Source: an uncultured Colwellia sp.
GTDB lineage: Bacteria; Pseudomonadota; Gammaproteobacteria; Enterobacterales; Alteromonadaceae
DNA: 64,000 nt
Reading direction: 5' to 3'
Assembly (NCBI GenBank): GCA_913062815.1
Contig: CAJXWZ010000004.1
Span: 62,001 to 126,000 of the forward strand
Shown: positions 26,435-35,914 of the stretch, piece after piece
How positions within the stretch are numbered: position 1 is the stretch's first letter
Layout of the letters: each line of letters opens with the position of its first letter
Notes under the pieces: generated by a model
What the model was told of the DNA's origin: nothing
What the model saw: the letters and a program-made list of their open reading frames with translations, nothing else
Databases searched by the model: none
Program-made: the position numbers and the translations under genes

Positions 26435-27295
26435 ATGTCACAAAGTATTCGGGATGAGGCGGTACGACTGACAAACAAAGATTTTGAATTTATATGTCAA
26501 TTTGTTTATCAGTCAACTGGCATCGTACTTAATGATAAAAAACGGGAAATGGTTTACCGCCGACTTACCCGTATTGTTAGAGAACGAAAACTTAACTCAT
26601 TTGGTGATTACTGCCATTTATTACGCACAGAAGAGGAGCAAGAAAAAGACTATTTTATTAATGCTATTACGACCAACTTGACCAGTTTTTTTAGAGAGCC
26701 ACATCATTTTGACTATTTAACAGAACATGAACTGCCAAGGTTAATGGCAAATAAAGTGAAACAAGCAAATGGTAAAAAACGCTTAAGAATTTGGTCTTCA
26801 GCCAGCTCTACCGGTGAAGAGCCTTATAGTATTGCCATGACAGTGTTGGAGTCTCTACAGGCAGAATTATCTATTTGGGATATAAAACTGTTGGCAACCG
26901 ATATTGATTCAAATGTTTTATCTGTTGGCAAAGCTGGAGTTTACGAATATCGCAAAATTGAAAGCATTGATGAGAAGTATAAAGCTAAATATTTTAAACG
27001 GGGCGCAGGCAGTAATGAGAACAACGTTCGTGTAACTAAAGAGTTGAATAATTTAATTACTTTTAAGCAGCTTAATTTATTACATGATTGGCCCATTAAG
27101 GGGCCATTTGATGTGATTTTTTGTCGTAACGTTATTATTTATTTCGATAAAACCACGCAGCAAGATTTATTTACCCGATATTATGACATGTTGGCTCCCG
27201 GAGGTTTATTAATGTTAGGACACAGCGAAAACTTGGGCGCCTACCAGCAACATTTTGACAATGTTGGCCGAACTATTTTTAGAAAACCGCTATGA
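26435..27295 (+). CDS. cheR: Chemotaxis protein methyltransferase CheR
   Basis: S-adenosylmethionine-dependent methyltransferase that methylates receptor glutamates; 286 residues. The N-terminal helical domain contains FICQFVYQSTGIVL. The Rossmann-like domain shows RIWSSASSTGEEPYSIAM (SAM loop), LLATDIDSNVL, and FDVIFCRNVIIYFD. The upstream receptor ends in EWEEF, the peptide CheR's beta-subdomain binds. Its stop codon overlaps the start of a 26-codon mini-ORF in ATGA. Confidence 0.96.
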   Translation: MSQSIRDEAVRLTNKDFEFICQFVYQSTGIVLNDKKREMVYRRLTRIVRERKLNSFGDYCHLLRTEEEQEKDYFINAITTNLTSFFREPHHFDYLTEHELPRLMANKVKQANGKKRLRIWSSASSTGEEPYSIAMTVLESLQAELSIWDIKLLATDIDSNVLSVGKAGVYEYRKIESIDEKYKAKYFKRGAGSNENNVRVTKELNNLITFKQLNLLHDWPIKGPFDVIFCRNVIIYFDKTTQQDLFTRYYDMLAPGGLLMLGHSENLGAYQQHFDNVGRTIFRKPL

Positions 27296-27372
27296 AAAAA
27301 GTAAAGAATTTCATTTTGGTTGCCGTTTTTAAGCACATTACTAAAAAAATAATGAAGAGAGGGATAGAGTGA
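27292..27372 (+). CDS. Interlocked 26-residue mini-ORF between cheR and cheD
   Basis: The ATG (27292) overlaps the cheR stop as ATGA, and its TGA (27370-27372) overlaps the cheD GTG start as GTGA. The peptide has a basic N-terminus (MKKVKNF), a short hydrophobic middle (ILVAVF) and a basic tail (KHITKKIMKRG). There is no clear ribosome-binding site of its own. It may be a real small protein or a device that carries ribosomes from cheR to cheD. It could also be chance. Confidence 0.35.
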   Translation: MKKVKNFILVAVFKHITKKIMKRGIE

Positions 27373-28022
27373 GTCGAGCTAAACACCCAATGGTACAAGC
27401 CTGTATGGCCAAGTGTTTACCTGAGTTCACCCATATTAATCATTATTGGGATAAACAAAGAAAAATTGTGGTAGCAAAAATTTTGCCCGGCGAGTTTTAT
27501 ATGACTACAGGTAATGTCGCTATTGCCACCACGCTCGGCTCTTGTATTTCGGCATGTATTTGGGATTGTGAAGTAAATATTGGTGGTATGAACCATTTCA
27601 TGTTACCCGCAACAGAAAAAGAAGTGCATGAAGTAAATTGGGGTAGTCGAGATAAAATTACTGATGCGACCCGTTACGGTAACTTTGCTATGGAGCATTT
27701 AATTAATGAAATTTTAAAAAGTGGCGGCAAGCGACCAAATTTAAAAGCAAAATTGTTTGGTGGCGGCAAGATATTAAAGAAAATGTCGAATGTAGGTCAA
27801 CGCAATATTGATTTTGTCTTTAACTATTTAGACCAAGAAGGTATAGAAATAGATAGCACCGATGTTGGCGATGTTTATCCGAGGAAAGTCTTGTTTGTTC
27901 CTCATAATGGCCGCGCTTTTGTTAAGCGGTTAGATAATTTACATAACGATACTATTGTAGAACGTGAAACTAGCTACAGTAGTGAAATAGATCCGATAGA
28001 GGGTGATGTAGAGCTGTTTTAA
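27369..28022 (+). CDS. cheD: Chemoreceptor glutamine deamidase CheD
   Basis: Deamidates receptor glutamines, 217 residues. The catalytic Cys lies in ATTLGSCISACIWD and the His in GGMNHFMLP, the core family signature. The N-terminal ~40 residues before this core are longer than usual. The GTG start has GAGAGGGA upstream. The C-terminus is an acidic tail ending EGDVELF, a motif shared with two other proteins of the cluster. It lies between cheR and cheB, matching Che2-like operons. Confidence 0.93.
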   Translation: MSRAKHPMVQACMAKCLPEFTHINHYWDKQRKIVVAKILPGEFYMTTGNVAIATTLGSCISACIWDCEVNIGGMNHFMLPATEKEVHEVNWGSRDKITDATRYGNFAMEHLINEILKSGGKRPNLKAKLFGGGKILKKMSNVGQRNIDFVFNYLDQEGIEIDSTDVGDVYPRKVLFVPHNGRAFVKRLDNLHNDTIVERETSYSSEIDPIEGDVELF

Positions 28023-28062
28023 AGTGTCTTTACAAGTTCAAATATGATCGTATAAGGCCATT

Positions 28063-28122
28063 ATGACGATGGAAGTTATGTGGCTTTATATAGGTAGGCA
28101 AAGCGAAAGGATTTATTTATGA
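28063..28122 (+). CDS. Possible 19-residue coupling ORF before cheB
   Basis: An ATG at 28063, five bases after AAGG, opens [19 protein letters not shown] and stops in a TGA that overlaps the cheB ATG as ATGA. cheB also has its own AAAGGA site inside this frame. It is best read as a possible translational-coupling leader; expression is unproven. Confidence 0.22.
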   Translation: MTMEVMWLYIGRQSERIYL

Positions 28123-29207
28123 GTGTTATTAAGGTATTAGTAATCGATGATTCATCGGTAATTCGAAACATTATTAAAGATGCACTTAGTCTTGCGCCTA
28201 ACATTGAAGTGGTAGGTGAAGCTGAAGACCCTATCATTGCCAGAGAATTAATTAAAACATTAAACCCTGATATTTTGACCCTTGATGTTGAAATGCCAAA
28301 AATGGATGGTATTACCTTTCTTGAAAATTTGATGCGCTTAAGACCCATGCCAGTCATCATGTTATCCACTTTAACGACCAAAGGTGCGGATATTACCTTA
28401 CAAGCACTTGAATTAGGTGCAATAGATTTTATTGCAAAGCCAAGTGTACAAGAGTTATTAGCTAAAAAAGACAGCTTTAAAGAAGTCTTAATTGATAAGA
28501 TCACTCATGCCGTAAAAGTTGATCAGAAAAACTATAAATTAAGTAGCCATTTATCGAAAAAGGTCAATGACAATGTTTTGAAATTTAAAGGGGCAAAGCG
28601 CACCAATCATATTATCGCTATTGGCGCCTCTACCGGCGGAACAGAAGCAATTAAGAAAATATTACAGACCCTACCTGAAAATACTCCCCCAATTGTCATT
28701 GCCCAACATATTCCTAAGAGTTTTAGTGCCAGTTTTGCTAAACGATTGAATGAATTGTCTCAAATGCAGGTACATGAAGCGAGTCATGGCCAAAAAATTA
28801 AGCAAGGTAATGTTTATATCGCTCCCGGTGACATGCACTTAGAGGTTGTCAATAAAAATGGCTCCCTGTTTAGTGTACTTGTTGATACTCCAGAAGTTAA
28901 TCGTCATAAACCTGCCGTAGAAGTATTGTTTGATTCATTATTAAACATGGCCAGTAACACTCAAGCGGTTTTACTTACTGGAATGGGCCAAGATGGCGCC
29001 CAAGCAATGTTGAGGCTAAAAGAGCAGGGCGCGAGAACCATAGTGCAAGATAGACATACTAGTTTAATTTGGGGCATGCCAGGTAAAGCACACGATATTG
29101 ATGCGCATTGCTTGGCGCTACCGTTACATAATATTGGTAAATCACTTTTAACTTATGCTTCGTTAGGTAGGGATAGAACAAGAGAGGAAACAAATGAGTC
29201 AAAGTGA
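28119..29207 (+). CDS. cheB: Chemotaxis methylesterase CheB
   Basis: Receptor methylesterase/deamidase controlled by phosphorylation, 362 residues. The receiver has Asp10-Asp11 and phosphoacceptor Asp56; the catalytic domain has Ser171 (GASTGG), His197 (AQHIPKSF) and Asp292 (GMGQDGA), equivalent to the E. coli triad. It overlaps the next gene by 14 bp. Together with CheR it gives adaptation of the globin-PAS receptor and possibly of the small MCP downstream. Confidence 0.96.
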   Translation: MSVIKVLVIDDSSVIRNIIKDALSLAPNIEVVGEAEDPIIARELIKTLNPDILTLDVEMPKMDGITFLENLMRLRPMPVIMLSTLTTKGADITLQALELGAIDFIAKPSVQELLAKKDSFKEVLIDKITHAVKVDQKNYKLSSHLSKKVNDNVLKFKGAKRTNHIIAIGASTGGTEAIKKILQTLPENTPPIVIAQHIPKSFSASFAKRLNELSQMQVHEASHGQKIKQGNVYIAPGDMHLEVVNKNGSLFSVLVDTPEVNRHKPAVEVLFDSLLNMASNTQAVLLTGMGQDGAQAMLRLKEQGARTIVQDRHTSLIWGMPGKAHDIDAHCLALPLHNIGKSLLTYASLGRDRTREETNESK

Positions 29208-30393
29208 GAAAGAAATTATATTAACAGGGTGCTTGTTTTCCCTACTGATATTCAATCAATTTTGGTTTGAAAGTAGCTTGATTTTCACTATCGATATATT
29301 GCTACTAATTGGACTGTTTATTCATAGAAGTCGTCAGCAGCTTGCTAATGAACCTGCAGATAAACATGGTGAAACATCTAAAACGTCTGAATTGACTGAT
29401 ATTGACGATAAATTGATACATGAAGTAGTTTTTGAACTACAACAATTTCTCCATCAAGAAATTAACATCATAGAGAATGAACTAGGCAGAACGAAAACGT
29501 TAGTAAAAGAAGCTGTTGAAGGTATTTCCTCAAGTTTTAAAAATTTGCAATGTTTAAGCGAAGAGCAGCAGGTAATGATCCGAGAATTAATAAAGAACTC
29601 GACCACGTTTGATGAGAATGATGAAAACGCTACCTTAGAAAACTTTGTTAGCCAATCTAATCAAACCTTGGGTGATTTTGTTAGTGTAATTATTGATACC
29701 AGTAAAAAAAGCCTTGAAACTATGGGCTTTACTGATGAAATGATTGAACAATTTGATAGTATTTTCAAATTGTTAGCCCAAGTGGAAGGTTTAGCCAGTC
29801 AGACCAATTTATTAGCATTAAATGCAGCAATTGAAGCAGCAAGAGCAGGTGATGCGGGTAGAGGGTTTGCCGTAGTTGCTAATGAAGTTCGTTCGTTATC
29901 CGTTGGCTCTACTGAGTTAAACGAGGATATTCGCAATGAAATAGGTAATGCCAAAGGCATTATAGCCAAACTACGAAATTCTGTTGAGCAAATGGCTTCT
30001 GCTGATATGACCTCAACACTAGAAGCAAAAGATAAAATGTCGGATATGATGAAACATGTTGAAACCGTTAATCAGCATACTTATGAGAGCGTTGAATCAT
30101 TAGCAGCGATAGCCCCTAAAATCACTGAAGCAGTGGGTATTGGTGTTAGGTCACTACAATTTGAAGATCTAACGCGACAATCGCTAGACTCATTACAAGA
30201 GAATGTGCTCAGTATTCATGAAATTAGTGATGTATTAATCAGCTTTGAACAACAAAAAGACTTACCTGTTCATCAGCAACTACTATCATTAAAAGATAAA
30301 TGCCAACATGTATATTTTCAAACTAAGCAAGCAGAAAATGGTAGAAGTGTTAAACAAATTACGATGGATGAAGGCGAAATAGAATTATTTTAG
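29194..30393 (+). CDS. Minimal membrane-anchored MCP without sensor domain
   Basis: A 399-residue MCP-like protein. Two closely spaced hydrophobic segments (about residues 8-23 and 27-44) form a hairpin anchor with no room for a periplasmic sensor. The cytoplasmic part keeps the signalling tip [35 protein letters not shown] but lacks HAMP. The C-terminal stretch ends GEIELF, like CheD. It might be a scaffold, an adaptor receptor or a sensor using its membrane hairpin. It overlaps cheB by 14 bp, so translation is coupled. Confidence 0.85.
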   Translation: MSQSEKEIILTGCLFSLLIFNQFWFESSLIFTIDILLLIGLFIHRSRQQLANEPADKHGETSKTSELTDIDDKLIHEVVFELQQFLHQEINIIENELGRTKTLVKEAVEGISSSFKNLQCLSEEQQVMIRELIKNSTTFDENDENATLENFVSQSNQTLGDFVSVIIDTSKKSLETMGFTDEMIEQFDSIFKLLAQVEGLASQTNLLALNAAIEAARAGDAGRGFAVVANEVRSLSVGSTELNEDIRNEIGNAKGIIAKLRNSVEQMASADMTSTLEAKDKMSDMMKHVETVNQHTYESVESLAAIAPKITEAVGIGVRSLQFEDLTRQSLDSLQENVLSIHEISDVLISFEQQKDLPVHQQLLSLKDKCQHVYFQTKQAENGRSVKQITMDEGEIELF

Positions 30394-30418
30394 TAGATAA
30401 CCTTTAGGGAGAACAATT

Positions 30419-30727
30419 ATGTCGGTAAGTTGCAATATTTCACATGAGAATAATCAAGTAGTTATCAGTATCAATGAAAGGTTTGATTTTTCATTACATC
30501 AACAATTTCGTGATTCCTATAGCCAATGTTTGGATCAACAACTGAATTATGTTTTAGATTTAAGTGAAACTGATTATATGGATAGTTCAGCGCTAGGTAT
30601 GATTTTGCTGCTTAAGGATCATGTCGACCTGCATGCCAGTCAATTGGTTATTAGAAAACCAAGTGATACGGTGAACAAAATTTTAGAAATTGCCCAGTTT
30701 CATCGCTTAATGACCATAGAGCATTAA
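30419..30727 (+). CDS. HsbA-like STAS anti-sigma factor antagonist
   Basis: A 102-residue STAS protein with an intact phosphorylation loop MDSSALGMILLL; Ser57 is the predicted site. It resembles HsbA of Pseudomonas and CrsA-like antagonists that work with a REC-PP2C-kinase regulator, which is the very next gene 21 bp downstream. In the known systems the dephosphorylated form binds an anti-sigma factor (FlgM) or a diguanylate cyclase partner. Contrast the operon's first STAS protein, which lacks the Ser. Confidence 0.87.
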   Translation: MSVSCNISHENNQVVISINERFDFSLHQQFRDSYSQCLDQQLNYVLDLSETDYMDSSALGMILLLKDHVDLHASQLVIRKPSDTVNKILEIAQFHRLMTIEH

Positions 30728-30748
30728 GCTAGCAAGGCTGTTAATGCT

Positions 30749-32488
30749 ATGACGCATATAAACCCTCAAACTAAGTTAGCTTTAGTTGTTGATGACTCAA
30801 AGACACAATGCATGATGCTATCAGCCCTTCTTAAAGAAGAAGGTTACCGAGTTGTCATTGCTAATAATGGCGCTACTGGAGTTGAAAAGTATGTAGAACA
30901 TCAGCCTGATCTTGTGCTGATGGATATCAACATGCCGGTAATGGATGGCTACGAAGCGACCAGACGTATTAAAAAAGTCTCTGGAAAAAGCTTAGCTCCC
31001 TTAATTTTTATCACCAGTATGGATAGTGAAGAAGCCTATATTGAAAGTGTTGAAGCAGGCGGAGATGGCATCCTTGTTAGACCTTTTTCGCCGAGAGTAT
31101 TTAAAGCAACAATAAAGTCAATAGAACGCATCAGTGATTTGTACTTACAGGTAAGAAATTTACAGCAAGAACAGCAGCAAGATGCTGAACTGGCTGAAAA
31201 AATGATGTCTGAAGTTATAGAATCAAGGAACTTTGCCCTAAGTAAAACAGGGGTGATTAAGCAAGCGGCTACCATGTTTAGTGGCGATATGCAGTTAACT
31301 GCGCTGTGTCCAAATGGTGATTTGCATGTGCTTTTAGGTGATTTTACTGGCCATGGATTAAGAGCCTCTATTGGCGCTATTCCTGTAACAGAAACCTTTA
31401 GAGCGATGACGAAAAAAGGCTTTTCTTTAATTGATATTATCGCTCAAATTAATCAACAACTCTTTGACTTATTACCAAGGGATTTATTCTTTGCTGCCTG
31501 TTTTGCCAATATATCAGAGCATGACAACTCAGTGTCTGTTTTCAATGCAGGTTTACCTGAGGGGTACCTTTTCTCATCAGAGGGTGAAATTAAACAACGC
31601 TTCTCATCTATTCATCCCCCATTAGGTATTTTAGTAAAATTAGTAGCGTCAGCAAAACCCGAACTTAATCAATTGCACAGTACTGATAGGTTTGTACTAA
31701 TAACTGATGGCATAATCGAAGCGAGAAATGAACAAGGTCAAGAATATGGTAAAAGTCGGTTTGAACAAGCTGCAACCCAAGGCATTTTAGTCAGTGATAT
31801 TGCAACCAATGTGTTATCTAACCTTAATGATTTTTGCCAAGGCATGCCTCAAGAAGATGATATTTCACTCATTGATGTGCCATGCGCTGCTTGGCAAGGT
31901 GAAGAATTAGCAAACCAAGCGAATCAACCCCATATTCCTGAAACTTTTATTGTTGAAGATTCATTTTACGACACCAGCCCAAGTTGGTCATGGCGGCTAG
32001 AGTTAAAAGGTGGGTTACTCGCAGGTATAAACCCTATTCCTATTATTATGAACCAAGTCAATGATATAGAAGGAGCAGGGGAACACTGGCAAAGTTTATA
32101 CACGATTTTAACCGAACTATTTGTGAATGCATTAGATCACGGCATATTAGGTTTAGACTCCTCACTCAAAAAATCCGCCGAGGGTTTTGAACAGTACTTT
32201 AAGGAAAGAGCTATTCGCTTAGAAAACTTAACAGATGGTTTTATAATAATCGAACTATGTTACTTCCCTTTTGAACACGGAGGAAAAATGCATATTAGTT
32301 TTAAAGATAGTGGCACTGGTTTTGATGTTTTTAATGTATTGAAAGGTAATAGTTGTGCTCAAAGTGAGGGATTGATTTTAAGTGGCAGGGGTATCGAGCT
32401 CGTCAATCAACTTTGTGACACCCTAGATTACCAGGACAACGGTACATTGGTATCTGCAAACTATGTTTGGCATAACCTTAAACATTAA
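30749..32488 (+). CDS. HsbR-like regulator: REC, PP2C phosphatase, serine kinase
   Basis: A 579-residue cytoplasmic switch protein. A receiver (about 10-125) has Asp15-Asp16 and phosphoacceptor Asp59, but the conserved Lys is replaced by Arg111 (ILVRPFSP). A coiled linker leads to a SpoIIE/PP2C phosphatase (about 185-385) with metal-binding Asp in LLGDFTGHGLRAS, ITDGIIEA and QEDDIS. The C-terminal RsbW-like ATPase (about 440-575) has N-box ELFVNALDHG and SGRGIELV. It is expected to phosphorylate and dephosphorylate the STAS protein encoded just upstream. Confidence 0.9.
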   Translation: MTHINPQTKLALVVDDSKTQCMMLSALLKEEGYRVVIANNGATGVEKYVEHQPDLVLMDINMPVMDGYEATRRIKKVSGKSLAPLIFITSMDSEEAYIESVEAGGDGILVRPFSPRVFKATIKSIERISDLYLQVRNLQQEQQQDAELAEKMMSEVIESRNFALSKTGVIKQAATMFSGDMQLTALCPNGDLHVLLGDFTGHGLRASIGAIPVTETFRAMTKKGFSLIDIIAQINQQLFDLLPRDLFFAACFANISEHDNSVSVFNAGLPEGYLFSSEGEIKQRFSSIHPPLGILVKLVASAKPELNQLHSTDRFVLITDGIIEARNEQGQEYGKSRFEQAATQGILVSDIATNVLSNLNDFCQGMPQEDDISLIDVPCAAWQGEELANQANQPHIPETFIVEDSFYDTSPSWSWRLELKGGLLAGINPIPIIMNQVNDIEGAGEHWQSLYTILTELFVNALDHGILGLDSSLKKSAEGFEQYFKERAIRLENLTDGFIIIELCYFPFEHGGKMHISFKDSGTGFDVFNVLKGNSCAQSEGLILSGRGIELVNQLCDTLDYQDNGTLVSANYVWHNLKH

Positions 32489-32558
32489 ACATTAAATCTT
32501 AAAATCAGCATAAATTAGAAAGTTAGGAAATCAATTTTAGCAAACAAGGATAAGTAGA

Positions 32559-33716
32559 ATGAATAAACATAATCTTTTGATCATTGATGATGACATAGAG
32601 TATCTACAGTTATTAGCGGAAAGTTTAGAAGAAGAGTTTGAAGTAAAATGTGCTAATAATATTGAGGTTGCTAATGACCTGTTAAAAGAAGTTAATTTTG
32701 ATATTGCCTTAGTCGATGAATATATTGGTGAAGATAAAGGCTCTCAATGGATTAAATCTCAGCAAGGCGACGCAACAGCGCCTACCTCATTTGTACTATA
32801 TTCTGGTTTAGCTAATGAAGAAGCTATTTTAAAAGGCTTAGAATGTGGCGCAGACGATTTTCTTTCTAAACCAATTTCACTACTAGCTCTTCATAAAAAG
32901 CTAAAGCATTTAATAATTTATCAAGAAAAAATTCAGGATTTTGAGGCCGACATAAAGTCTAAAGAAAATGTTATCAATATATCGATGACACAAGCTGCTA
33001 AATATGGCAGCTGCATGCTGTTAACTTCTAAGCTTAATCACTGCGCTACCTTTGAGAAAATAAGAGACGAAGTATTTTCTTATTTTTATAATATGGGCTT
33101 GAGTGGTTGTATTGCTTTTTATCCTCTTAATGAACATCCCTTATTTTATAGTGCTCAAAAAGGCTTGTGTTCGCCGGTAGAAATTGAAGTCATGGAGTTA
33201 TTAAAATCTAAGCCAAGACTATATCAGTTTGGTAAACGAACAATTTTCAATCACCCCTTAGTTTCTCTGCTTATTTTAAACCTTAAACAAGGCACAGTAG
33301 AAACCGATGCTTACATAGACGCTCTCGCTTCGGTAATTGAGTGTATTGGCGCTAGAATGGAGTTTATTGCCTATAAAAGCTCATTGGTCAATGTGCAAGA
33401 ACAGATAACGCAAGCCGTAGTGTCTACCAAAAAGATGGTAGAAATATCTAAGCATCATCAACAAGAAGTGATGAATGAGATAGTAACGAAAATTGGTATG
33501 AGTTTTCATGTTTTAGATTTGAATATGGAACAAGAAGACTTTCTAACAAATCTTGTTCATGATGCATTGAAAAGGCATACCCAAGATGATGTTAATTTTA
33601 TGGAAGTTATTAAGTTACTGGATAACGCTTTAGCGAGTGTTGATAAACTACATAAACTTGAAGTACAACAACATGCTGATTTTGACGATGACGATGACGA
33701 GGACGAATTATTTTGA
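32559..33716 (+). CDS. Response regulator with unrecognised output region
   Basis: A 385-residue protein. Residues 1-125 are a receiver (Asp10-Asp11-Asp12, phosphoacceptor Asp53, Lys in FLSKPIS). The remaining ~260 residues match no output domain I recognise. They contain a middle segment with scattered Cys (SCMLLTSKLNHCATF, SGCIAFYP, KGLCSP), which looks like a degenerate GAF-like fold, then a helical segment rich in Lys, Gln and Glu. The C-terminus is a run of Asp ending DEDELF. Its stop codon overlaps the TTG start of the next gene. Confidence 0.8.
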   Translation: MNKHNLLIIDDDIEYLQLLAESLEEEFEVKCANNIEVANDLLKEVNFDIALVDEYIGEDKGSQWIKSQQGDATAPTSFVLYSGLANEEAILKGLECGADDFLSKPISLLALHKKLKHLIIYQEKIQDFEADIKSKENVINISMTQAAKYGSCMLLTSKLNHCATFEKIRDEVFSYFYNMGLSGCIAFYPLNEHPLFYSAQKGLCSPVEIEVMELLKSKPRLYQFGKRTIFNHPLVSLLILNLKQGTVETDAYIDALASVIECIGARMEFIAYKSSLVNVQEQITQAVVSTKKMVEISKHHQQEVMNEIVTKIGMSFHVLDLNMEQEDFLTNLVHDALKRHTQDDVNFMEVIKLLDNALASVDKLHKLEVQQHADFDDDDDEDELF

Positions 33717-35893
33717 AACCACGTTCGCTTAATCTAGAGTATACACATAGGGCGCTTGAAGAGCTTGATGAAGCATATTGGGAGTGGGATTTAGAACACG
33801 ATACCGTGTTTTATTCTGCGCAATTAATGTCATTATTAGGCTACAAAACTAAAGCATATAAAGACTCAAGAGAGTTTTGGGCGAAGCACTTTGCAGAAGA
33901 GCACCTTGCTGAGATTTATCAACAAGTAGAACTGCATTTAAAAGGGAAAATTAATAACGTAGATGTATCGTATCCGTTGAAAACAAATAGCAATGAAACT
34001 ATTTGGATTCATGGTGTGGCTAAAATAATTGAATATGATGGTGAACGAGCTAAATTGATCTTTGGTACAGTAAGGAATATTACCGATAGTAAAAAACTCT
34101 ACTCACAATTGAAAAAGCAAAATGATTGGTTGTCCTTAACAGAAAAAATTAGTAACGCTGGTCACTGGCGCTACGATTTACAGCATAAATCACTTAATTG
34201 GTCTCGTGAAGTTTTTAGAATTCATGGCTTATCAAAAAAATCATTCACCCCTACGCTAGAAAGCATAGCAGAGTTATTTATTGAAAAAGATAGTTGTTTG
34301 TTTACAGAAAAAATCAAGCAGTCTATAGAGGAGTTAGCACCATTATATTTTAAGGGCACCATTATAAAAAAAGGCGGTGTAAAGCTAAAAGTTGAGATAA
34401 TCGCCGAGATTGAACGAGATTCTTTTGGTTTTGCACAAGGGCTATTCGGTGTTGTAAAAGATATTACCCGACAAGAAACTATTTTTGAAAAACTTAAGTT
34501 GTTGGCTATGGTTAATTTGACAATTAAAGTGCCAATATTTTTTATCGATGATAATGACAATATTGTTTATCAAGATATTTCGCCACATCATGATAATGAA
34601 AGTTCAGTTTTATTTAATTATATAAACTTTAGTATTTCTGAATATATGAACTATAAAAAAATGGCGATGGAAAATGGTCAAATAAAACAAAATAATGTTA
34701 GTTTTGATAAATACAATAGTGTCTTTGATTTATCGGTAACCTATGAATCTGAAGAAGGGATTTATATTTGGATTGTTGAAAATGTTACAGAGAAATTTCG
34801 CCAAGAACAGCAACAAATTATCTCTAATAGATTAGCGTTATTAGGCAATACTTTTGGCAATGTCTCTCATGATATAAACAATGTACTTGGAGTGGCATTA
34901 GGCGCCATAGAAATGTTGGAGTTGAAGTTTTCGCGTGGTGATCAAAATATTGAAACCTACATCGAGCGCGTGAAAAATGCTATTGATAAAGGGAAAAGTG
35001 TCACTGAGCGGTTATTGGCTTTTACTCGTAAACCAACAATTAAGGTTATCAGTTTCGACCCTATTCAAGATATTAAAGAGAATGAGTATTTGTTTAAACA
35101 GTTATTACTAAGCACTATTAATTTTACTTTTAATTTTAAACCAATGAATTGCACTATAAAATTTCCCCAGGGAGAATTTATAAATATTTTACTTAATTTA
35201 GTACTCAATGCTCAAGATGCGATTCAAGAGAAAGGGTTAAGTGGTCAAATAGATATTACCGCAAACTTAGCAGGTGATAACCGTTTAGAAATTCATGTAA
35301 AAGATAGTGGCATTGGCATACGAAAAGAAAATTTAACTAAAATATTCGATCCATTTTATAGTTCAAAATCAGTGAACAAAGGCAATGGTATCGGCTTGGC
35401 TAATGTATATAACACCATGTATAAACATAATGGCCTAATTCAAGTTGAAGGTACAAGTGATTTAGGTGGCGCTCATTTCACCTTGGTTTTCAAATGCAAA
35501 GAACTAAAAGAGCGTTTTCAAAGAATTAAACCAACTCAAGACAATACTAATATAAAGGGCAAACGAATATTGGTGTTAGATGATGAAATCAGTATTGCTG
35601 AGTTTGTTGCTTTATTTGTAGAAAGTAAAGGTGCAGACGTAGTAATTGCTAATAATAAAGATGAGTTAATAAATATACTGGAAAAAGAAAATGTTTTTGA
35701 TATTTTTATAACAGATATGATTTTGCCTGATCTTTCTGGCAGAGAAGCCGTTAACATGGTTACGGAAAAATTTACTGACATAAAAGTATATTCAATTAGT
35801 GGCTATATTGCCATTGAAGACAGAAGCTGGGATTATCCGGTTTTAAGGAAACCTTTTAACTCAACAGAACTTGCAGAGTTTTTAGCAAAATAG
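33713..35893 (+). CDS. Soluble PAS hybrid histidine kinase with C-terminal receiver
   Basis: A 726-residue kinase without membrane segments. Two PAS domains (about 20-127 and 140-253) and a degenerate third (about 265-360) precede a HisKA-type dimerisation helix with His386 (NVSHDINNVLG), a HATPase with NAQDAI, DSGIGI and GNGIGLANVY, and a receiver (about 615-726) with phosphoacceptor Asp668 and Lys in VLRKPFN. The TTG start overlaps the previous stop (TTGA) and is preceded by GAGGA about 8 bases upstream. A phosphorelay partner Hpt is found on the next gene's product. Confidence 0.9.
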   Translation: MKPRSLNLEYTHRALEELDEAYWEWDLEHDTVFYSAQLMSLLGYKTKAYKDSREFWAKHFAEEHLAEIYQQVELHLKGKINNVDVSYPLKTNSNETIWIHGVAKIIEYDGERAKLIFGTVRNITDSKKLYSQLKKQNDWLSLTEKISNAGHWRYDLQHKSLNWSREVFRIHGLSKKSFTPTLESIAELFIEKDSCLFTEKIKQSIEELAPLYFKGTIIKKGGVKLKVEIIAEIERDSFGFAQGLFGVVKDITRQETIFEKLKLLAMVNLTIKVPIFFIDDNDNIVYQDISPHHDNESSVLFNYINFSISEYMNYKKMAMENGQIKQNNVSFDKYNSVFDLSVTYESEEGIYIWIVENVTEKFRQEQQQIISNRLALLGNTFGNVSHDINNVLGVALGAIEMLELKFSRGDQNIETYIERVKNAIDKGKSVTERLLAFTRKPTIKVISFDPIQDIKENEYLFKQLLLSTINFTFNFKPMNCTIKFPQGEFINILLNLVLNAQDAIQEKGLSGQIDITANLAGDNRLEIHVKDSGIGIRKENLTKIFDPFYSSKSVNKGNGIGLANVYNTMYKHNGLIQVEGTSDLGGAHFTLVFKCKELKERFQRIKPTQDNTNIKGKRILVLDDEISIAEFVALFVESKGADVVIANNKDELINILEKENVFDIFITDMILPDLSGREAVNMVTEKFTDIKVYSISGYIAIEDRSWDYPVLRKPFNSTELAEFLAK

Positions 35894-35914
35894 AATGTAC
35901 TGGAGGGATGTAAT

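Noticed and set aside
33680..33706. GAC/GAT microsatellite-like run
   Set aside because: Encodes the Asp-rich tail of the response regulator; only a handful of imperfect triplets and it also supplies the GAGGA site for the next gene.
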